61,137 bases of DNA from Prochlorococcus sp. AG-402-K16 (GTDB taxonomy: Bacteria; Cyanobacteriota; Cyanobacteriia; PCC-6307; Cyanobiaceae). The position numbers were made by a program, and so were the translations under genes. The DNA lies in NCBI GenBank assembly GCA_003216795.1, contig QCIH01000008.1, positions 1 to 61,137 on the forward strand, written 5' to 3'. Shown here one piece after another: positions 33,712 to 44,058 of this stretch (the stretch's first letter is position 1; each line of letters starts with the position of its first letter). Below the pieces are notes generated by a model that was not told the DNA's origin, made no database searches, and saw nothing but the letters and a program-made list of their open reading frames with translations.

Positions 33712-36297
33712 TTAATCAACAATTATCTCTCCATTAACCAGATAAATATTAATCTTGTCTTTATTAAGGTAATGATTATTCAATATATTATTTGAAATTT
33801 TTGTCTCAATTTGTTTTTGAATAATTCTTTTTAAAGGCCTTGCACCATAGGCAGGATCGAAACTATTTTCGACAAGTTGGCTAATTGCCTCATCAGTAAT
33901 TTTGAATGTTAAGTTTTTTTTGTTAAGTCTTTTTTCTAAATTTTGAAGCTGGATTTTTGCAATTTCTCTTATGTCATTTAATTGTAAATTATTAAAAATA
34001 ACTATTTCATCAAGTCGATTTAAAAACTCAGGCTTGAAAAATTTTTTAATTTCATCTTCTACAACTTTTTTAATTTCATTTGTATCTTCTTTTCTGACTG
34101 ATAAATCATTTATTGATTGACTCCCTAAATTACTTGTGAGAACAATGATTGAATTTTTGAAATTGATTGTACGGCCTTGACCATCAGTAATGATTCCATC
34201 ATCAAGAACCTGTAAGAGAATATCTAAAATATCTTTGTGAGCTTTCTCTATCTCATCAAGAAGTATCAATGAATAAGGATTTTTACGTACAGCTTCAGTT
34301 AGTTGTCCGCCTGATTCGAAACCTAAATATCCAGGAGGCGCGCCTATAATTTTGCTCACTGAATGCTTTTCCATATATTCAGACATATCCAGTCTTGTAA
34401 TTGAACAATTTGAATCGAATATAATTTTGGCTGTTACTTTACTTAGCTCTGTTTTCCCAACACCAGTTGGACCTAAAAAGAGAAAACTGGCTAATGGCTT
34501 GCTTGGATCATTTAGACCAGTCCTTGATCTCTTAATGGAATCTACAACAGCCCTGATTGCACTATCTTGACCAATAATTTTTTCTTTAAGGATTGACTCG
34601 AGACTCAAAAGTTTATCTTTTTCTGATTGGTTTAAGTTCTGTACTGGAATAGAGGTCCACTTTGAGACAACTTCTGCAATATCATCAAAAGTTACCTCTT
34701 GTCTTAAAAGGCTTGTATCTCCATTTTTTTGGGAATTTACTAGGGACTCGCTTTTTTCTTTTAATTTTTTTTGTAAAGAATTTAAAGTTCCAAATTCTAA
34801 TTCTGCTGCTTTGTTGAGGTCAAAACTCCTTTTAGCCTGATCTATTTGCAATTGAACAGATTCAATTTCTTCTTTTATAGTGCTAATCTCATCAATTTCA
34901 TCTTTTTCTTTTTTCCATTGTGCGGCTAATTCTGTCTGTTTATCTTTAAGCGATATAAGTTCATTATTGATTTTTTTTAATCTTTCCATAGAAAAATCAT
35001 CTGTTTCTCTTTTTAAAGATAATTTTTCCATCTCAAACTGTAGAACTTTTCGATCAATTTCATCAATTTCTTCAGGTTTGGAAGTTATGACCATATTTAA
35101 TCTTGAGGCTGCTTCATCGATTAGATCTATTGCTTTGTCAGGAAGAAATCTATCGTTAATGTATCTCTCGCTGAGGGTTGCAGCAGCAACTAAAGCATTA
35201 TCAGAAATTCTCACACTATGATGAACTTCGTATCTTTCTCTTAATCCTCTTAAAATTGATACAGTATCATCTATTGAAGGAGCATCAACTTTTATTTTTT
35301 GAAATCTTCGTTCTAAAGCAGGATCTTTTTCTATATTTTGTTTATGTTCATTAATAGTCGTAGCACCAATACATCTAAGTTCTCCTCTTGCAAGCATTGG
35401 TTTTAATAGATTGCTTGCATCTAAAGAACCTCCACTAGCGCCAGCACCAACTACTGTATGAATTTCATCAATAAAAAGAATTATCTTACCGTCTGATTCT
35501 TTCACTTTCTTTAGAACATTTTTAATTCTTTCTTCAAATTCTCCACGATATTTTGCTCCAGCTAAAAGTGAACCCATATCTAATGAAATTAGTTTCCTAT
35601 CTTGTAGAGCAGAAGGTACATCGCCATTAATAATTCTTTGAGCTAACCCTTCTACAATGGCTGTTTTGCCAACCCCAGGTTCTCCAATAAGAACCGGATT
35701 ATTTTTTGTTCTTCTACTCAATATTTGAATTGTTCTTCTAATCTCTTCATCCCTACCAATAACTGGGTCTAAAATCCCATCTCGTGCAGATTGAGTTAGA
35801 TCGATACCATATTTTCCCAAAGACTCTTTAGAACTATTAAATTCATTTTTTACTGCCGGATCTAACTTCATTTTCTTTATAGTTTCAAGAAATTCTGGAA
35901 TACCTTTTTGATTTAAAATTTGAAATTCATATCTACTATCATAAGTGAAACCGTAAATTAAGTGTTCTGTTGATATCACTACATCATTTAAAGTATTTTT
36001 AATTTCATTCGCCCTCAAAAATAATTCGTGAAGAGTATCACCTATATATAAATCATCTTGTTTATTTTTCATTTTTGCCTTCGCATTTAATGAAGAAATT
36101 ATTTCCCTCTCAAGATCATTTAGATTTACATTATTATTTTTTAAGATCTTTTTTGTAAAATTATCCTCTTTTATAAGAGCTAATAATAAATTATCAGAGT
36201 CTACATTTTGTTGATTATTTTTATAAGAAATTTCTTTGGCTAAAACAAAACAGTTCCAAGCAGAATTTGAAAATTCGCTTGGAACTATTTTCATCAA
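33712..36297 (-). CDS. clpB2: ClpB-family disaggregase (second paralogue)
   Basis: 861-aa AAA+ chaperone that extracts polypeptides from aggregates. The N domain is at about 1-150, NBD1 has Walker [10 protein letters not shown] (205-213), and a coiled-coil middle region (about 400-530) is rich in Lys/Glu and matches ClpB more than ClpC. NBD2 has GPTGVGKTE near 605 and LDEIEKAH. The N domain is divergent from canonical ClpB. The name clpB2 is inferred, on the expectation that a canonical clpB exists elsewhere. Confidence 0.88.
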   Translation of the reverse strand: MMKIVPSEFSNSAWNCFVLAKEISYKNNQQNVDSDNLLLALIKEDNFTKKILKNNNVNLNDLEREIISSLNAKAKMKNKQDDLYIGDTLHELFLRANEIKNTLNDVVISTEHLIYGFTYDSRYEFQILNQKGIPEFLETIKKMKLDPAVKNEFNSSKESLGKYGIDLTQSARDGILDPVIGRDEEIRRTIQILSRRTKNNPVLIGEPGVGKTAIVEGLAQRIINGDVPSALQDRKLISLDMGSLLAGAKYRGEFEERIKNVLKKVKESDGKIILFIDEIHTVVGAGASGGSLDASNLLKPMLARGELRCIGATTINEHKQNIEKDPALERRFQKIKVDAPSIDDTVSILRGLRERYEVHHSVRISDNALVAAATLSERYINDRFLPDKAIDLIDEAASRLNMVITSKPEEIDEIDRKVLQFEMEKLSLKRETDDFSMERLKKINNELISLKDKQTELAAQWKKEKDEIDEISTIKEEIESVQLQIDQAKRSFDLNKAAELEFGTLNSLQKKLKEKSESLVNSQKNGDTSLLRQEVTFDDIAEVVSKWTSIPVQNLNQSEKDKLLSLESILKEKIIGQDSAIRAVVDSIKRSRTGLNDPSKPLASFLFLGPTGVGKTELSKVTAKIIFDSNCSITRLDMSEYMEKHSVSKIIGAPPGYLGFESGGQLTEAVRKNPYSLILLDEIEKAHKDILDILLQVLDDGIITDGQGRTINFKNSIIVLTSNLGSQSINDLSVRKEDTNEIKKVVEDEIKKFFKPEFLNRLDEIVIFNNLQLNDIREIAKIQLQNLEKRLNKKNLTFKITDEAISQLVENSFDPAYGARPLKRIIQKQIETKISNNILNNHYLNKDKINIYLVNGEIIVD

Positions 36298-36360
36298 TCA
36301 AAATTTAGGTATGACTGTAATAAATATTAAGTAAAGATTGGGTTTAGCTATTAAGTAGAT

Positions 36361-36711
36361 TTATTCAACAATAACTTTACCTACCATTCCAGCGCCTCTG
36401 TGAGGCTCGCAATAGTAATCATAAGATCCAGGAGTATCAAATGTTTCTTCCCAAGACTCTCCTGGAGCAAAGGCTAGGTCTGCATGACTTAATTCCTCAT
36501 GCCCATCAAAAACAGCATTGTGAGGGGCAAGTTTATTATTGACGAATTTAACTGTATCACCAGCGCTAATGGTTACTGTACTTGGTTCAAACGCAAGCAT
36601 TCCAGCATCCGTTCCAAGTTTTACTTCAACAGTCTTAGCTGAAACTGACGAAATACCTAGGCCTAGAGTTAAAACTATTGCAAATAACCCCGCAAAGAAT
36701 GAACGTAACAT
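36361..36711 (-). CDS. petE: Plastocyanin
   Basis: Blue-copper electron carrier between cytochrome b6f and photosystem I in the thylakoid lumen. 116 aa with a Sec signal peptide (about 1-25, cleavage after SVSA). The type I copper ligands are His64 (in APHNAVF), Cys101, His104 and Met109 (in [13 protein letters not shown]). The mature size is about 91-92 aa, slightly shorter than most plastocyanins. It appears to be monocistronic. Confidence 0.97.
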   Translation of the reverse strand: MLRSFFAGLFAIVLTLGLGISSVSAKTVEVKLGTDAGMLAFEPSTVTISAGDTVKFVNNKLAPHNAVFDGHEELSHADLAFAPGESWEETFDTPGSYDYYCEPHRGAGMVGKVIVE

Positions 36712-36770
36712 AATTAAAATTTACTTATTTATATATATTACAAGGCTTTGGTAACCTAACTGCGAGAATT

Positions 36771-37754
36771 TTAATTGTTATTACAGCTTGGTAACTTTGA
36801 TAACCTTAAAATATCATTCAGTGACTTGGCATAACTTTTAAGTTTGAAAGTCTCAGGATTAGTGATAGGTACATGATTAAAGTCATATTTTTTGATACTG
36901 AAGCTATCCCAAGGAGTAGTTTGAATGGGGAGAATTCTTAATAATATTTTTAGAATTTTTTTTGTAAGCGGTATCGCAAAAAATCTCCTCATTTTATTTC
37001 TTTTTAAAAGTGTAATTATGGCATCATCAATTGAAATAAATTTCTGACCTAGTACAAATTTTCTAAAGCCTTTGTATTGCTCTTCTTTATGATTTTTAAT
37101 TAGAAACCCGCAAATCTGGGCGATATCATTTGCGTGTATAAAGTGAAATTTAGAATCGAGTTTTAAAAATCTTGCTAACCAAAGCCATTTTCCAATTTCT
37201 TTCAATCCACTAGTTAAATAACTCACAGGATATTTACTTTTTTTTCCAAGATTTCCTCCAAAAACCAAGGTGGGGAAAACAGCGAATGTTTTTTCTGCAA
37301 ATGAGCTTTCTCTAAGTCTCTGAAAACATTCATATTTTGTCTGAATGTATTCTGTTCCATAAATCAATGATTCCCTCATTAATTCCGTTTTGGCATCAAG
37401 AATACTAGCTGTTGAAAAATAAATAATCTTTTCTAACTTTTCAATATCAAGCATTTCAAGCAAATCTTCAAAAGCTATAATATTTACTTCATAGGCTCTT
37501 CTTGGATCTCCCCAAGCTGTAGCAGTATGTATTAGGTAATTAATTTGACTAATTTCCTTTCTATACCTATTTGATTCCCTGATATCACAAATCATTAACT
37601 TGACTTTTTTATTTTCTTGAACAGTAATTGGCAGCTTACTTTTGTCTCTTACCATGAGATAAAGCCTGAATTTTGTATTTTTTAAAAACCAATCAACTAA
37701 ATATTGGCCTACGCATCCATTAGCACCTGTGATTAATAAGTTTTTATATGCCAA
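36771..37754 (-). CDS. NAD-dependent epimerase/dehydratase (extended SDR)
   Basis: 327 aa. Rossmann motif TGANGCVGQYL (8-18), a mid-sequence YIQTKYE that gives the YxxxK pair, and an HANDIAQI segment that fits extended SDRs. The C-terminal half carries a basic cluster (KRNKMRRFFAIP). Substrate unknown; nucleoside-sugar or hopanoid/carotenoid-type SDR roles are possible. It lies 8 bp downstream of hemE on the same strand. Confidence 0.85.
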   Translation of the reverse strand: MAYKNLLITGANGCVGQYLVDWFLKNTKFRLYLMVRDKSKLPITVQENKKVKLMICDIRESNRYRKEISQINYLIHTATAWGDPRRAYEVNIIAFEDLLEMLDIEKLEKIIYFSTASILDAKTELMRESLIYGTEYIQTKYECFQRLRESSFAEKTFAVFPTLVFGGNLGKKSKYPVSYLTSGLKEIGKWLWLARFLKLDSKFHFIHANDIAQICGFLIKNHKEEQYKGFRKFVLGQKFISIDDAIITLLKRNKMRRFFAIPLTKKILKILLRILPIQTTPWDSFSIKKYDFNHVPITNPETFKLKSYAKSLNDILRLSKLPSCNNN

Positions 37755-37762
37755 GGCTTTGA

Positions 37763-38803
37763 CTAGTAAGTGAGTTTTTTTCCATGTTCAAAAAATGTTT
37801 GAGCATTTTCTTCTGGAGTCCCAGGTAATATCCCATGACCCAAATTAAGGATATATTTCCTGTCTTTAATTTTATTGAAAGTATTATCTATCCTTTCTTT
37901 TATTGATTCTTTGTTTCCGAATAAAATGCCAGGGTCAACATTACCTTGAATTCCAATCCCCTTGGGGATTCTTTTACAAGCCTCTTCAATATCTACTGTC
38001 CAGTCTAATGAGATTATATCTACTCCAGTTTTTGCCATTCTTTCTATTACACCAGCACTTCCTGAAATGTACAGAATTATAGGTGTTTCAGGGTATTCTG
38101 CTTTTACAATTTCAACAACTTTTTTTTGATAAGGTCCAGCAAAGATATCGTAATCTTGTGGGCTTAGTTGACCTGCCCATGAATCAAAAATTTGTACTAC
38201 TTGCGCTCCTGATTTTATTTGATATTTAAGATATTCACCAATAGATTTTGCAAAATGATCAAGAAGTTTATGAAGTAAATCTGGTTCATTAAAAGCCATT
38301 GATTTTATTAATGAATAATTTTTACTGCTTTTACCTTCAACTACATATGCAGCAAGAGTCCAAGGTGCGCCAACAAAACCTAAAACTGTTGCCTCATTAT
38401 TGACATCTTTTTTTAGTGAAGAAAGAACTTGCCCAACAAAACTTAAACTCTCACTTGGATTTAATTCTTTTAAATTATCTACCTGGTTGAGAGTTCTTAT
38501 TGGGTCCTCAATTATTGGACCTTTACTTTCTATTATTTCAAAATTTATGCCCATCCCTGGAAGAGGTGTGAGAATATCTGAAAAAAGGATCACACCATCT
38601 GGTTTGAAAGCATGAAAAGGCTGCATCGAAATCTCATATGATAGTTCTGGATTTTCAGACCTCTTTCTAAAGCTTGGGTAACGCTCCCTTAAATCTCTAT
38701 AGATTTTCATATATCTTCCTGCTTGCCTCATCATCCATACAGGAGGCCTATTTACTTTGTTACCTAGTGCGGCAGAAAGTAGTAGCGGTAAATCTTGACC
38801 CAT
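37763..38803 (-). CDS. hemE: Uroporphyrinogen III decarboxylase
   Basis: Decarboxylates the four acetate side chains of uroporphyrinogen III to coproporphyrinogen III, feeding heme and chlorophyll. 346 aa. [15 protein letters not shown] (about 18-32) and [12 protein letters not shown] are the family signatures. The remaining sequence aligns in order with [17 protein letters not shown] and GNVDPGIL. The soluble enzyme probably forms a unit with the downstream epimerase gene. Confidence 0.96.
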   Translation of the reverse strand: MGQDLPLLLSAALGNKVNRPPVWMMRQAGRYMKIYRDLRERYPSFRKRSENPELSYEISMQPFHAFKPDGVILFSDILTPLPGMGINFEIIESKGPIIEDPIRTLNQVDNLKELNPSESLSFVGQVLSSLKKDVNNEATVLGFVGAPWTLAAYVVEGKSSKNYSLIKSMAFNEPDLLHKLLDHFAKSIGEYLKYQIKSGAQVVQIFDSWAGQLSPQDYDIFAGPYQKKVVEIVKAEYPETPIILYISGSAGVIERMAKTGVDIISLDWTVDIEEACKRIPKGIGIQGNVDPGILFGNKESIKERIDNTFNKIKDRKYILNLGHGILPGTPEENAQTFFEHGKKLTY

Positions 38804-38920
38804 TTTTCAATTCAATATTTTTAAAAAAAATTAAAATCCAACTTAAAAATCTTACAATGTAAAGCTGAGCAAAAGCGTTATATGAACATTTATATGAAGA
38901 ACTAAGTTAAATGAGCCTTC

Positions 38921-41185
38921 TTATTTTTTTGATTGATGTTTGAAGATACTAACGCTTAATGGGGGCAAAGCTAGTTCTAGAGCATTTTGATAATCATGAA
39001 TATTGTAATTTATAGTTTCTTTACCCCCCATATTTCCTTTGTTACTGCCCCCGTATCTAGAGCCATCTGAATTAAATATTTCTTTATAGAATCCTTCCAA
39101 AGGAACACCTACTTTGTAGGACCCATGAGTATTAGGTGTAAAGTTAGCAACAACAACAAGCCACTCATTGGTATCGTTTTCTCTTCTCATGAAACTTATA
39201 ACCGAATTAGATTTGTCATTACAATCAATCCATTGAAATCCATAAGGATCAAAGTCATTTTTCCATAATGCAGGTTCATTTTTATAAAGTGCGTTTAGGT
39301 CATCAATCAAGTTTCTGATACCTTTGTGAGGCTCAAATTCTAGTAACTCCCATTGAAGATCATCCCAAACATTCCATTCTTGTCTTTGTCCAAATTCCAT
39401 TCCCATAAATATCGTTTTTTTACCAGGGTGGGTCCACATATAAGTTAGTAAAGCTCGAGTGTTTGCATATTTCTTCCAGTCATCGCCTGGCATTTTATGT
39501 AAAAGATGACTTTTCCCATGGACAACCTCATCATGACTAAGTGCAAGCATAAAGTTCTCTGTATAGTTATAAGTTATTGAGAAAGTTACACTATTTTGAT
39601 GAAATTGCCTAAACCAAGGATCTATTTCAAAATAATCGAGCATATCGTGCATCCATCCCATATTCCATTTCAAGTTAAACCCTAACCCTCCCATGTCAGT
39701 TGGTTTGGTTACCATTGGCCAAGTTGTTGATTCTTCAGCGATAGAAAGTGCACCTGGGAAATGTTGGAATAGTACATGATTAGCCTGTTGAAGAAATTTA
39801 ACGGCTTCTGTATTTTCATTCCCACCATTTTCATTGGGTATCCATTCTCCATCTGGACGTAGATAATCTCTGTAAAGCATTGAAGCTACAGCATCCACTC
39901 TTATGCCATCAATATGAAACTCTTCAAACCAATAAACGAGGTTTGCTACTAAGAAATTTCTTACTTCGTTTCTGCTGTAATTAAATATTAGGGTTCCCCA
40001 TTCTTTGTGTTCACCTATGCGTGAATCTCCATGTTCATAAAGATGACAACCATCAAAAAATGCTAAACCATGCTTATCTTTTGGAAAATGACCAGGCACC
40101 CAATCAAGAATTACACCTATGCCCTCTTCATGACATTTATTAACAAACTCTCTAAATTCATTTGGGGTACCAAATCTACTTGTTGGTGCATACCAGCCTG
40201 TAACCTGGTAACCCCATGAACCATCGAAAGGATGTTCAGATATTGGCATTAGTTCAATATGAGTGAATCCTCTGTCTTTTACATAAGGGATGAGTTTTTC
40301 GGTTAATTCTGGATAAGTTAATAATCTTGTCCCAGGTTTTAAATCGGCTGCAGGCACTGGATCTCTTGGTTCACCATTGTCCTCCAGATATTTATTATCT
40401 TTTGATTCATGGAGCCAACTTCCTAAATGCATCTCATAAACTGAAATTGGCTTGTTAATTTGACAAGAAGAATCTCTATTTGAAATCCAAGAACTATCAT
40501 TCCAATTAAAGTTTTTCAATTTTGAAACTATTGAACCATTTTGAGGTCTTATTTCATGAAGAAAACCATATGGATCAGCTTTCTCATAAATATGACCTTG
40601 TTGTGTTCTTATTTCGTATTTATATGTGTCACCCTCTTCCATTGTTGGCATGAATAGTTCCCAAATTCCCCCTAATCTTTTTTGCATTGGATGATGTCTT
40701 CCATCCCAAGAATTTATATCTCCAATTATCGAGATTGATTTTGCATTTGGAGCCCAAATGCAAAACATGACTCCTTTTTGATTCTTTTCTTCAATGAGGT
40801 GTGCTCCCATTTTTTCCCAAATATGATGATGATTACCTTCTGCAAAAAGATGTCTATCAACTTCTCCCATCCACTCTTCTCTATATGACCAAGGGTCATG
40901 TTGTGTATGTGTGATCCCTCCTCGTAAAATATTTATTTCGTAATTATAAATTGGATTTTCAGGCAGGATAGCTTCAAAAAGCCATTTATGGTTTACGCTT
41001 TCCGCGTTATAGGTATTGTTTTTAAAATTTATTTTAACTTGGTCTGCTTCAGGCATCCATACCCTTATTACCCATTTTTCTTCGTAAAAATGAGGACCTA
41101 ATATTTTTAATGGATTATCATTGCAACAATTTTCTAGGTTGATAGCTTCTGATTTAATCCAGTCTGCTTGAATTGTCTCGATCAT
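38921..41185 (-). CDS. glgB: 1,4-alpha-glucan branching enzyme
   Basis: Adds alpha-1,6 branches to glycogen. The 754 aa include an N-terminal region (about 1-125) and a CBM48 domain, then a GH13 barrel. The catalytic nucleophile is Asp431 (GIRVDAVAS), the acid is Glu484 (IAEEST; spacing of 53 equals the E. coli enzyme), and the HDEVVHGK segment follows. The C-terminal beta domain ends in [10 protein letters not shown]. Confidence 0.96.
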   Translation of the reverse strand: MIETIQADWIKSEAINLENCCNDNPLKILGPHFYEEKWVIRVWMPEADQVKINFKNNTYNAESVNHKWLFEAILPENPIYNYEINILRGGITHTQHDPWSYREEWMGEVDRHLFAEGNHHHIWEKMGAHLIEEKNQKGVMFCIWAPNAKSISIIGDINSWDGRHHPMQKRLGGIWELFMPTMEEGDTYKYEIRTQQGHIYEKADPYGFLHEIRPQNGSIVSKLKNFNWNDSSWISNRDSSCQINKPISVYEMHLGSWLHESKDNKYLEDNGEPRDPVPAADLKPGTRLLTYPELTEKLIPYVKDRGFTHIELMPISEHPFDGSWGYQVTGWYAPTSRFGTPNEFREFVNKCHEEGIGVILDWVPGHFPKDKHGLAFFDGCHLYEHGDSRIGEHKEWGTLIFNYSRNEVRNFLVANLVYWFEEFHIDGIRVDAVASMLYRDYLRPDGEWIPNENGGNENTEAVKFLQQANHVLFQHFPGALSIAEESTTWPMVTKPTDMGGLGFNLKWNMGWMHDMLDYFEIDPWFRQFHQNSVTFSITYNYTENFMLALSHDEVVHGKSHLLHKMPGDDWKKYANTRALLTYMWTHPGKKTIFMGMEFGQRQEWNVWDDLQWELLEFEPHKGIRNLIDDLNALYKNEPALWKNDFDPYGFQWIDCNDKSNSVISFMRRENDTNEWLVVVANFTPNTHGSYKVGVPLEGFYKEIFNSDGSRYGGSNKGNMGGKETINYNIHDYQNALELALPPLSVSIFKHQSKK

Positions 41186-41237
41186 GACTGGTGGATATTA
41201 AGGATTAATAATATCAAATGATTAACCAAAAAAATAA

Positions 41238-42818
41238 TTATTTATAAAAAAGAGGGGTCATTTTCATAAATGTTCTATTTAGGCTAAAACTTAGATTAAT
41301 AACTCTATGATTTACTGAAGGGGCTCCAATATTTCCCTCCCCAAATCCAGGATTAACTCCAATAGCGGGATAAGCTGCTGCAGATATAGATAAGCGAAGC
41401 TTGCTATCTTTAATCAAACAAATATTTGTTGGCTGCATTGTTATTTGATAAATGCATTCCTCAATTATGTTGGAATTTTTAACTCTTAAGAATCCGGTTG
41501 AAAATTGATTCACCTTTTCATTACCTTCTTCAACTAGAGATAAAGCAAGGCAGATATCGAAATTGGGCTGATCACTTTTTACTTGGATTTCTAATTTGGG
41601 AACTCCTCTTAAATATTGATCTTCTTCAAAAGAATTGGTTTGAAAAACACCTACATCCAGGCGTTTATCAATAATACTTCTATTAAATTTTCCTGGATTT
41701 GGACCTAAATGACCACCGTCAGCTGGAGTAGGTCTCCATGGGTCATTAACAATTGTGAACCATCCGGATCCTTTTGAATTTATGGTCAGACTTCCATCTT
41801 CAACCTCTACATTTGCTGTGCCATTGCTTTTAAGCCCAAAAATAAATTCAGGTTGAAATTTATTATCTAATTCTTCCCATTTATTTAATGAAATATTCCA
41901 TATTTTTTTCTCGTCTTTAAAATTCTTAGAATTCAATTTTTCAACTGATTTTAAATGTTTATCAAAAAATTTTAATAAAGATTCTTGTGACCCCTCCCAC
42001 CAATTTAGATGTGTCGCATTACCAATAATAATCTCTGGGCTTCCACCAGCTTCTTTAGATTTTTTATAAAGATCAAAGGCACCTTTTAAATGTGGATCCC
42101 AAAGTCCTCCAATAATTAACATAGGTTGTTTAATCCATGTTGAAATTGGTTCAAATTCTTCAAATGGGGTGGCATTATTTAATTTTTTAAGCCATTCCAA
42201 AACAAAGCTATTAGGATCATATTTTTTTAAAATATCAATTCCTTCCTTTAAGTAACTTTTATTTTCTAAGGCTAATCTTATCTTTTCCCACTCAAGAAAT
42301 TTATTTTCTCTTTTCATTTTTAGGGCTGCGATTTGAAGTCCCCATGCAATATTGTTATGCCACCAATATGCTCCTCCATCTGAGCACCAATGATCCTTAA
42401 TGTTCATCCCAGTCATTGCTGGAGATAAACAATCGGGCGGCTTTGAATTTAATTCACCAGTTAGTTGAGTAAACCCTTGATATGAAAAACCATATAAGCC
42501 AAGTTTTCCATTACATTCTTTTAGAGACCTTACCCATTCATGTGTTTCTGAAGTATCACTAGCTTCTTGAGAAAAACCATTAAAAACTCCTTCGGAAGAA
42601 CCCATACCTCTAACATCTTGAATTATTACCATATACCCTTTGGAAGCCCACCATTCAGGGTGAGAATAGGTAATAGTTGAAGCTATTTCCCTACCATAAG
42701 GTTGTCTCATCAATAATGCAGGCCATGACCCATTACTATTAGGCAACCAAATCCTAGATATAAGTCTTACTCCATCTCTAAGTATTAGAGACTTGTCAAA
42801 CCATCTTGAACCAGACAT
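41238..42818 (-). CDS. CocE/NonD-family alpha/beta hydrolase
   Basis: 526 aa, Xaa-Pro dipeptidyl-peptidase/cocaine-esterase-like. The catalytic Ser112 is in GLYGFSYQGF, the oxyanion Tyr is in RQPYGRE, Asp is in GLWDPHLKGA, and His is in ATHLNWWEGS, with C-terminal beta domain (jelly roll) segments GSGWFTIV...and PPxx. The natural substrate is unknown; peptidase or amide/ester hydrolase activity is possible. It lies 52 bp upstream of glgB on the same strand. Confidence 0.88.
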   Translation of the reverse strand: MSGSRWFDKSLILRDGVRLISRIWLPNSNGSWPALLMRQPYGREIASTITYSHPEWWASKGYMVIIQDVRGMGSSEGVFNGFSQEASDTSETHEWVRSLKECNGKLGLYGFSYQGFTQLTGELNSKPPDCLSPAMTGMNIKDHWCSDGGAYWWHNNIAWGLQIAALKMKRENKFLEWEKIRLALENKSYLKEGIDILKKYDPNSFVLEWLKKLNNATPFEEFEPISTWIKQPMLIIGGLWDPHLKGAFDLYKKSKEAGGSPEIIIGNATHLNWWEGSQESLLKFFDKHLKSVEKLNSKNFKDEKKIWNISLNKWEELDNKFQPEFIFGLKSNGTANVEVEDGSLTINSKGSGWFTIVNDPWRPTPADGGHLGPNPGKFNRSIIDKRLDVGVFQTNSFEEDQYLRGVPKLEIQVKSDQPNFDICLALSLVEEGNEKVNQFSTGFLRVKNSNIIEECIYQITMQPTNICLIKDSKLRLSISAAAYPAIGVNPGFGEGNIGAPSVNHRVINLSFSLNRTFMKMTPLFYK

Positions 42819-42825
42819 TTAGTTT

Positions 42826-43098
42826 TTAGATAATGTCTGGACAGTGCAGCCCGATGACGTAAATTGAAAAGATCTCTGCGTTAACGGGAGTTAACTTTTT
42901 TTTGTTTGATACATACTGTATAGCTTTATCTGAACTAGCTGAAATACCTTTTGAATTAAACTCTCTAAACTTATTACATAAATTCCTTGCTTCGCTTGGA
43001 TTCTTTTTTACAGTTTCCAATAAGTTAGATTGACTGAAAACAGGATATAAAGAGTTGGAAAACAAAAATAATAAAAATAACAAAGGTTTCATTATCAC
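42826..43098 (-). CDS. Small exported protein, unknown
   Basis: 90 aa with an N-terminal hydrophobic stretch (LLFLLFLFSNSLYPVFSQS) typical of a signal peptide, and a mature part with two cysteines (LCNKF, LHCPDII). No family recognised. ATG at 43092 is an alternative start (M3). It sits 7 bp upstream of the CocE-type hydrolase, so it may be cotranscribed. Confidence 0.7.
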   Translation of the reverse strand: MIMKPLLFLLFLFSNSLYPVFSQSNLLETVKKNPSEARNLCNKFREFNSKGISASSDKAIQYVSNKKKLTPVNAEIFSIYVIGLHCPDII

Positions 43099-43144
43099 GC
43101 ACTTTTTCTAAATTCTACATTAAAAATTTTTTTTATCCAAGATT

Positions 43145-43552
43145 TCAAATAGATTTGTGGATTTGACTAGCTTTTTTAATCCATTCTTTTAAAAGAGTAA
43201 AAGTTGTATCTGTTTCAGTTTTTACTCTAAGAATTCTTTCTAATCTCCCAATTTTGCGTTCTAATTCATAAGGAGTAGAAAGTGATAATGATTTAAGAGA
43301 AGATATGCCGCAATGTAAAAGTAGATATGCTTGTGGTGGAGAAATTCCAATTTCTTTTTTAAAAATAGCTATAGCTCTAATTTTCTTTAGATTATTCAAT
43401 GTACATAGTGAAGATTTTCTTTGAATCTCATTTATATCTAAGTCTGAAAGATTACTTAATTTTTCAAAGTCAGTAAGATTATTTTGAATAAAAAAAGATT
43501 TCTCATGCCTAAAGTTAGTTGGCAAAAAGTCTAAAAATTTTTTAATTTTCAT
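43145..43552 (-). CDS. DUF4332-type helix-hairpin-helix protein
   Basis: 135 aa. The sequence is helical with two helix-hairpin-helix-like stretches (NNLKKIRAIAIFKKEIGISPPQAYLL and GISSLKSLSLSTPYELERKIGRLERIL) that resemble DUF4332 domains. Nucleic-acid binding would fit, but it is not shown. It overlaps the upstream Ycf51-like gene by 11 bp, indicating translational coupling. Confidence 0.65.
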   Translation of the reverse strand: MKIKKFLDFLPTNFRHEKSFFIQNNLTDFEKLSNLSDLDINEIQRKSSLCTLNNLKKIRAIAIFKKEIGISPPQAYLLLHCGISSLKSLSLSTPYELERKIGRLERILRVKTETDTTFTLLKEWIKKASQIHKSI

Positions 43553-44006
43553 TTTTTAGAGACAAATTCATTTTGACATTTTTCTGAACTTCTCCTATTA
43601 CTACTGGCTTACTTATATTATCCGAAATTTTTTCAAGTTTCCTTATTTTTATTTTAACGTTTGCACCCGATCGGCTACCTTTCAATAAGTTTTCCGATAA
43701 TTGTTCTAAAGTTGGCTCAATAGATTCTTCTGGAAAGTTATCATCTGCTTTAGCAATAATCAAATCGAACCCATTGTCATAAACAATTGGAAGATATTTT
43801 GCATCTTCTATTACAATTTTTTCGTTGTAACTTTGTATAAATGCCCAACTACTTAAAGAAAGCAATAATGAAAAGATAGTTGCTCCAATTATGCGAAATT
43901 TAAAGCCAAAATTAAATATAAAAGCTGTTATGGTGCAAATAAAAAAAAATATTCCAAAGAATCCAAAAATTTTGGGTGTGTTCTCTAATAGTTCAAAAAA
44001 AGACAT
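43542..44006 (-). CDS. Ycf51-like (DUF2518) membrane protein
   Basis: 154 aa with two N-terminal transmembrane helices (about 10-32 and 38-58) and a soluble domain (FDLIIAKADDNFPEESIEP...LLKGSRSGANVKIKIRKLEKI). The pattern matches the Ycf51 family of cyanobacteria and some plastids as I recall it; the function is unknown. It overlaps the DUF4332-like gene by 11 bp and is divergent from the TamB-like gene with a 52-bp gap. Confidence 0.75.
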   Translation of the reverse strand: MSFFELLENTPKIFGFFGIFFFICTITAFIFNFGFKFRIIGATIFSLLLSLSSWAFIQSYNEKIVIEDAKYLPIVYDNGFDLIIAKADDNFPEESIEPTLEQLSENLLKGSRSGANVKIKIRKLEKISDNISKPVVIGEVQKNVKMNLSLKNEN

Positions 44007-44058
44007 TTAGTGGCTTTGACCTGATTAATTTCTTATATTTTGTAAGCCTACTCTATTT